This document shows, piece after piece, positions 5,224-6,195 of a stretch of DNA of 6,195 nt. The notes below the pieces were generated by a model. It made no database searches and was not told the DNA's origin. It worked only from the letters and a program-made list of their open reading frames with translations. Position 1 is the first letter of the stretch; each line of letters opens with the position of its first letter. Source of the DNA: Bacillota bacterium (lineage in GTDB: Bacteria; Bacillota; Bacilli; Alicyclobacillales; SLC66); assembly GCA_021821225.1 (NCBI GenBank), contig JAKACR010000095.1, positions 3,349 to 9,543 on the forward strand, written 5' to 3'. Position numbers and translations under genes: made by a program.

Positions 5224-5683
5224 CGGAGGCGTTCGCCGTCGATCCCCCGGACCCGCTTGTCGCAGCGGCGGCAGAACTGCCGGAAGTTGTCGCGCCGGAC
5301 GATCCCGCCGCTGTACCCGTTGTGCTCGTTCCCGCAGCGGTTGCTCCGCCCGCGGTGGATGAGCCCGAACTGGACGTGCCCGCGGTCTGCCCGCTTGTGC
5401 CCGCCGAGCCGCCCGTCGTGACAGAACCGCTCGTTGTTCCTGTTGTTCCCGTCGTCTGGGAAGGCGGGGTGTTTTGCAACTGCACCGTGTCCACGTGCCC
5501 CATTGCGTAAATCGGGTCCGCAAACAGCGGCGCGAGTGCGGTCAACACAGAATCAATGGCCGCATCGCCCGCATTCACGTCAACGTGCGGGTACGCCCTG
5601 TTGTGCAATTTGGGTTTGCCCGCGGATGTCTGGCCAATCTGAAGTTGGACCAGCAGATTGCGGGAAACAGGTGTCACCACCAT
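5219..5683 (-). CDS. DUF1659 family protein with a long Ser/Gly/Thr/Ala tail
   Basis: A 154-residue protein. Residues 1-70 match DUF1659: LLVQLQIGQTSAGKPKLHNRAYPHVD (10-35), then a helix AAIDSVLTALAPLF (41-54) and a closing strand HVDTVQL (63-69). Family function is unknown; members are usually only about 70-75 residues long. Here a further 84 residues made almost wholly of Ser, Gly, Thr and Ala follow. From residue 71 to the end there is no Lys, Arg, Asp, Glu or His. No signal peptide or membrane segment is seen. The ATG at 5681-5683 has GAGGAGG 7 bases upstream. It is the first gene of the DUF1659-DUF2922 pair. I see no convincing promoter for it in the 200 bases upstream. The tail looks disordered; it could be a linker, coat-type or surface-interaction segment, but nothing proves a role. 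Confidence 0.85.
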   Translation of the reverse strand: MVVTPVSRNLLVQLQIGQTSAGKPKLHNRAYPHVDVNAGDAAIDSVLTALAPLFADPIYAMGHVDTVQLQNTPPSQTTGTTGTTSGSVTTGGSAGTSGQTAGTSSSGSSTAGGATAAGTSTTGTAAGSSGATTSGSSAAAATSGSGGSTANASV

Positions 5684-5839
5684 GACCTCTCCTCCTCGTG
5701 ATTGCCGATGCAAAGCGGAACCAGCCCGCCCCATCCGCCATCGTTGCGCGCCGCTCCGGCCAGGACCGCCGGCTGGTCCGCCGCGCGTCCGCGCTCAATT
5801 GGACACAGTGCGTGAAACCGCGTATCCGGGGGACAGGCG

Positions 5840-5870
5840 GCGTGCTATACTGCATAGCGTGCTATACTGC
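5840..5870 (+). promoter_or_regulatory. Tandem 14-bp repeat carrying two extended -10 elements
   Basis: GCGTGCTATACTGC occurs at 5840-5853 and again at 5857-5870, period 17 bp. Each copy contains TGCTATACT, an extended -10 (TGn plus a 5/6 match to TATAAT), at 5843-5851 and 5860-5868. No good -35 is visible for either. Starts would fall near 5858 and 5875, giving leaders of about 30 and 13 bases ahead of the flippase-like gene. Between the copies GCTAT-actgc-ATAGC forms a small inverted repeat. The rest of the gap 5684-5887 shows only the DUF1659 ribosome binding site. Confidence 0.5.
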
Positions 5871-5887
5871 GAATGAGGGGAAGCCGC

Positions 5888-6195
5888 ATGAGCTCTGTCC
5901 TGCGCATCCTGCGCACGATTTTCTATAAATTGGGTTTTGCTGCGCTTACTTTTATCAATACGTATCTCGTCACTCGCTATCTCACTGTCAGCGATAAGGG
6001 CATCTACAGCACCATCACCACATCCCTGCTGCTCGGTTCCACCTACATGGCCGGTTACAGCGCATTTTTCAACTATGGATTGAATCGCCTGAAACTGGAC
6101 CGTCCCCGGGTTGTCGGAGCGCTCGCGCGCTTTTACCTGCTGGTCATGGCCGCCGTCGCCGGACTCCTCGCGCTCGCACTCATCCTCAACGCCGC
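5888..6195 (+). CDS. Polysaccharide flippase-like multi-pass membrane protein (N-terminal fragment)
   Basis: The first 102 codons of a gene that runs off the right edge. The visible part looks like the N-terminus of the polysaccharide transport/Wzx-like branch of the MOP flippase superfamily. Helix 1 is about residues 10-29, followed by VTRYLTVSDKGIYSTI (28-43), a position where the family usually has an RxLGPxxxGxYS-type loop. A second hydrophobic helix follows at about 43-66 and a third at about 79-102. Such proteins move lipid-linked sugars across the cytoplasmic membrane during capsule, exopolysaccharide or teichoic acid-type polymer synthesis. The ATG at 5888-5890 has GAGGGG 7 bases upstream. 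The gene is divergent from the DUF1659 operon and is preceded by the tandem extended -10 repeat. The C-terminal half, which would separate a flippase from other MOP members, is not in the window. Confidence 0.75.
   Translation, partial: MSSVLRILRTIFYKLGFAALTFINTYLVTRYLTVSDKGIYSTITTSLLLGSTYMAGYSAFFNYGLNRLKLDRPRVVGALARFYLLVMAAVAGLLALALILNA

Noticed and set aside
5813..5844. TGAAAC at 5813-5818 as an ECF promoter for the flippase gene
   Set aside because: The nearest CGT is 22 bases downstream, too far for the 16-17 base spacing; no CGWM-type -10 lies at the right distance.
5580..5876. Small open frames on both strands in the divergent intergenic region
   Set aside because: They overlap promoter-like and ribosome-binding elements, show no family similarity and have no good ribosome binding site of their own.

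Overview
The window looks like a chromosomal segment of a GC-rich Bacillota (Firmicutes), probably a Bacillales lineage such as the Alicyclobacillaceae. The reasons are the gene order thiL-tsaE-tsaB-rimI-tsaD (the ydiA-ydiE order of Bacillus subtilis), strong AGGAGG-type ribosome binding sites, and a DUF1659/DUF2922 small-protein pair typical of Bacilli and Clostridia. The genus is an inference from sequence reading alone.

Positions 1-2865 (minus strand) hold a tightly overlapping operon. thiL (thiamine-monophosphate kinase) comes first, then tsaE, tsaB, rimI and the first 38 codons of tsaD, which runs off the left edge. TsaB, TsaD and TsaE act together in the t6A modification of ANN-decoding tRNAs. 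RimI is the N-terminal acetyltransferase usually encoded beside them. Every junction overlaps (8 to 19 bp), which suggests translational coupling. An extended -10 promoter (TGGTATAAT, 2937-2945) directly abuts the stop codon of the upstream gene and probably drives this operon.

Positions 2946-4698 (minus strand) hold an ECF sigma factor followed, with an ATGA overlap, by a single-pass membrane protein. That protein is probably its anti-sigma factor. It has no cysteine at all, so it is not a zinc-binding (ZAS) type, and its outer part appears to be two copies of one beta-rich domain. An ECF-type promoter (TGTAAC, 17 bp, CGTC) lies upstream of the sigma gene, suggesting autoregulation. No terminator is visible between this pair and thiL, so read-through into the thiL/t6A operon is possible.

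Positions 4784-5683 (minus strand) hold a DUF1659 protein with a long uncharged Ser/Gly/Thr/Ala tail, a 145-bp intergenic region, a DUF2922 protein, and a clear Rho-independent terminator. The intergenic region holds three perfect DnaA boxes (TTATCCACA) about 21 bp apart plus two degenerate ones. This is the most striking non-coding signal in the window.

Positions 5684-5887 form a divergent intergenic region with a 14-bp direct repeat in which each copy carries an extended -10 (TGCTATACT). Downstream, on the plus strand, begins a polysaccharide flippase-like membrane protein that runs off the right edge. I see no mobile element, tRNA, rRNA or CRISPR array.
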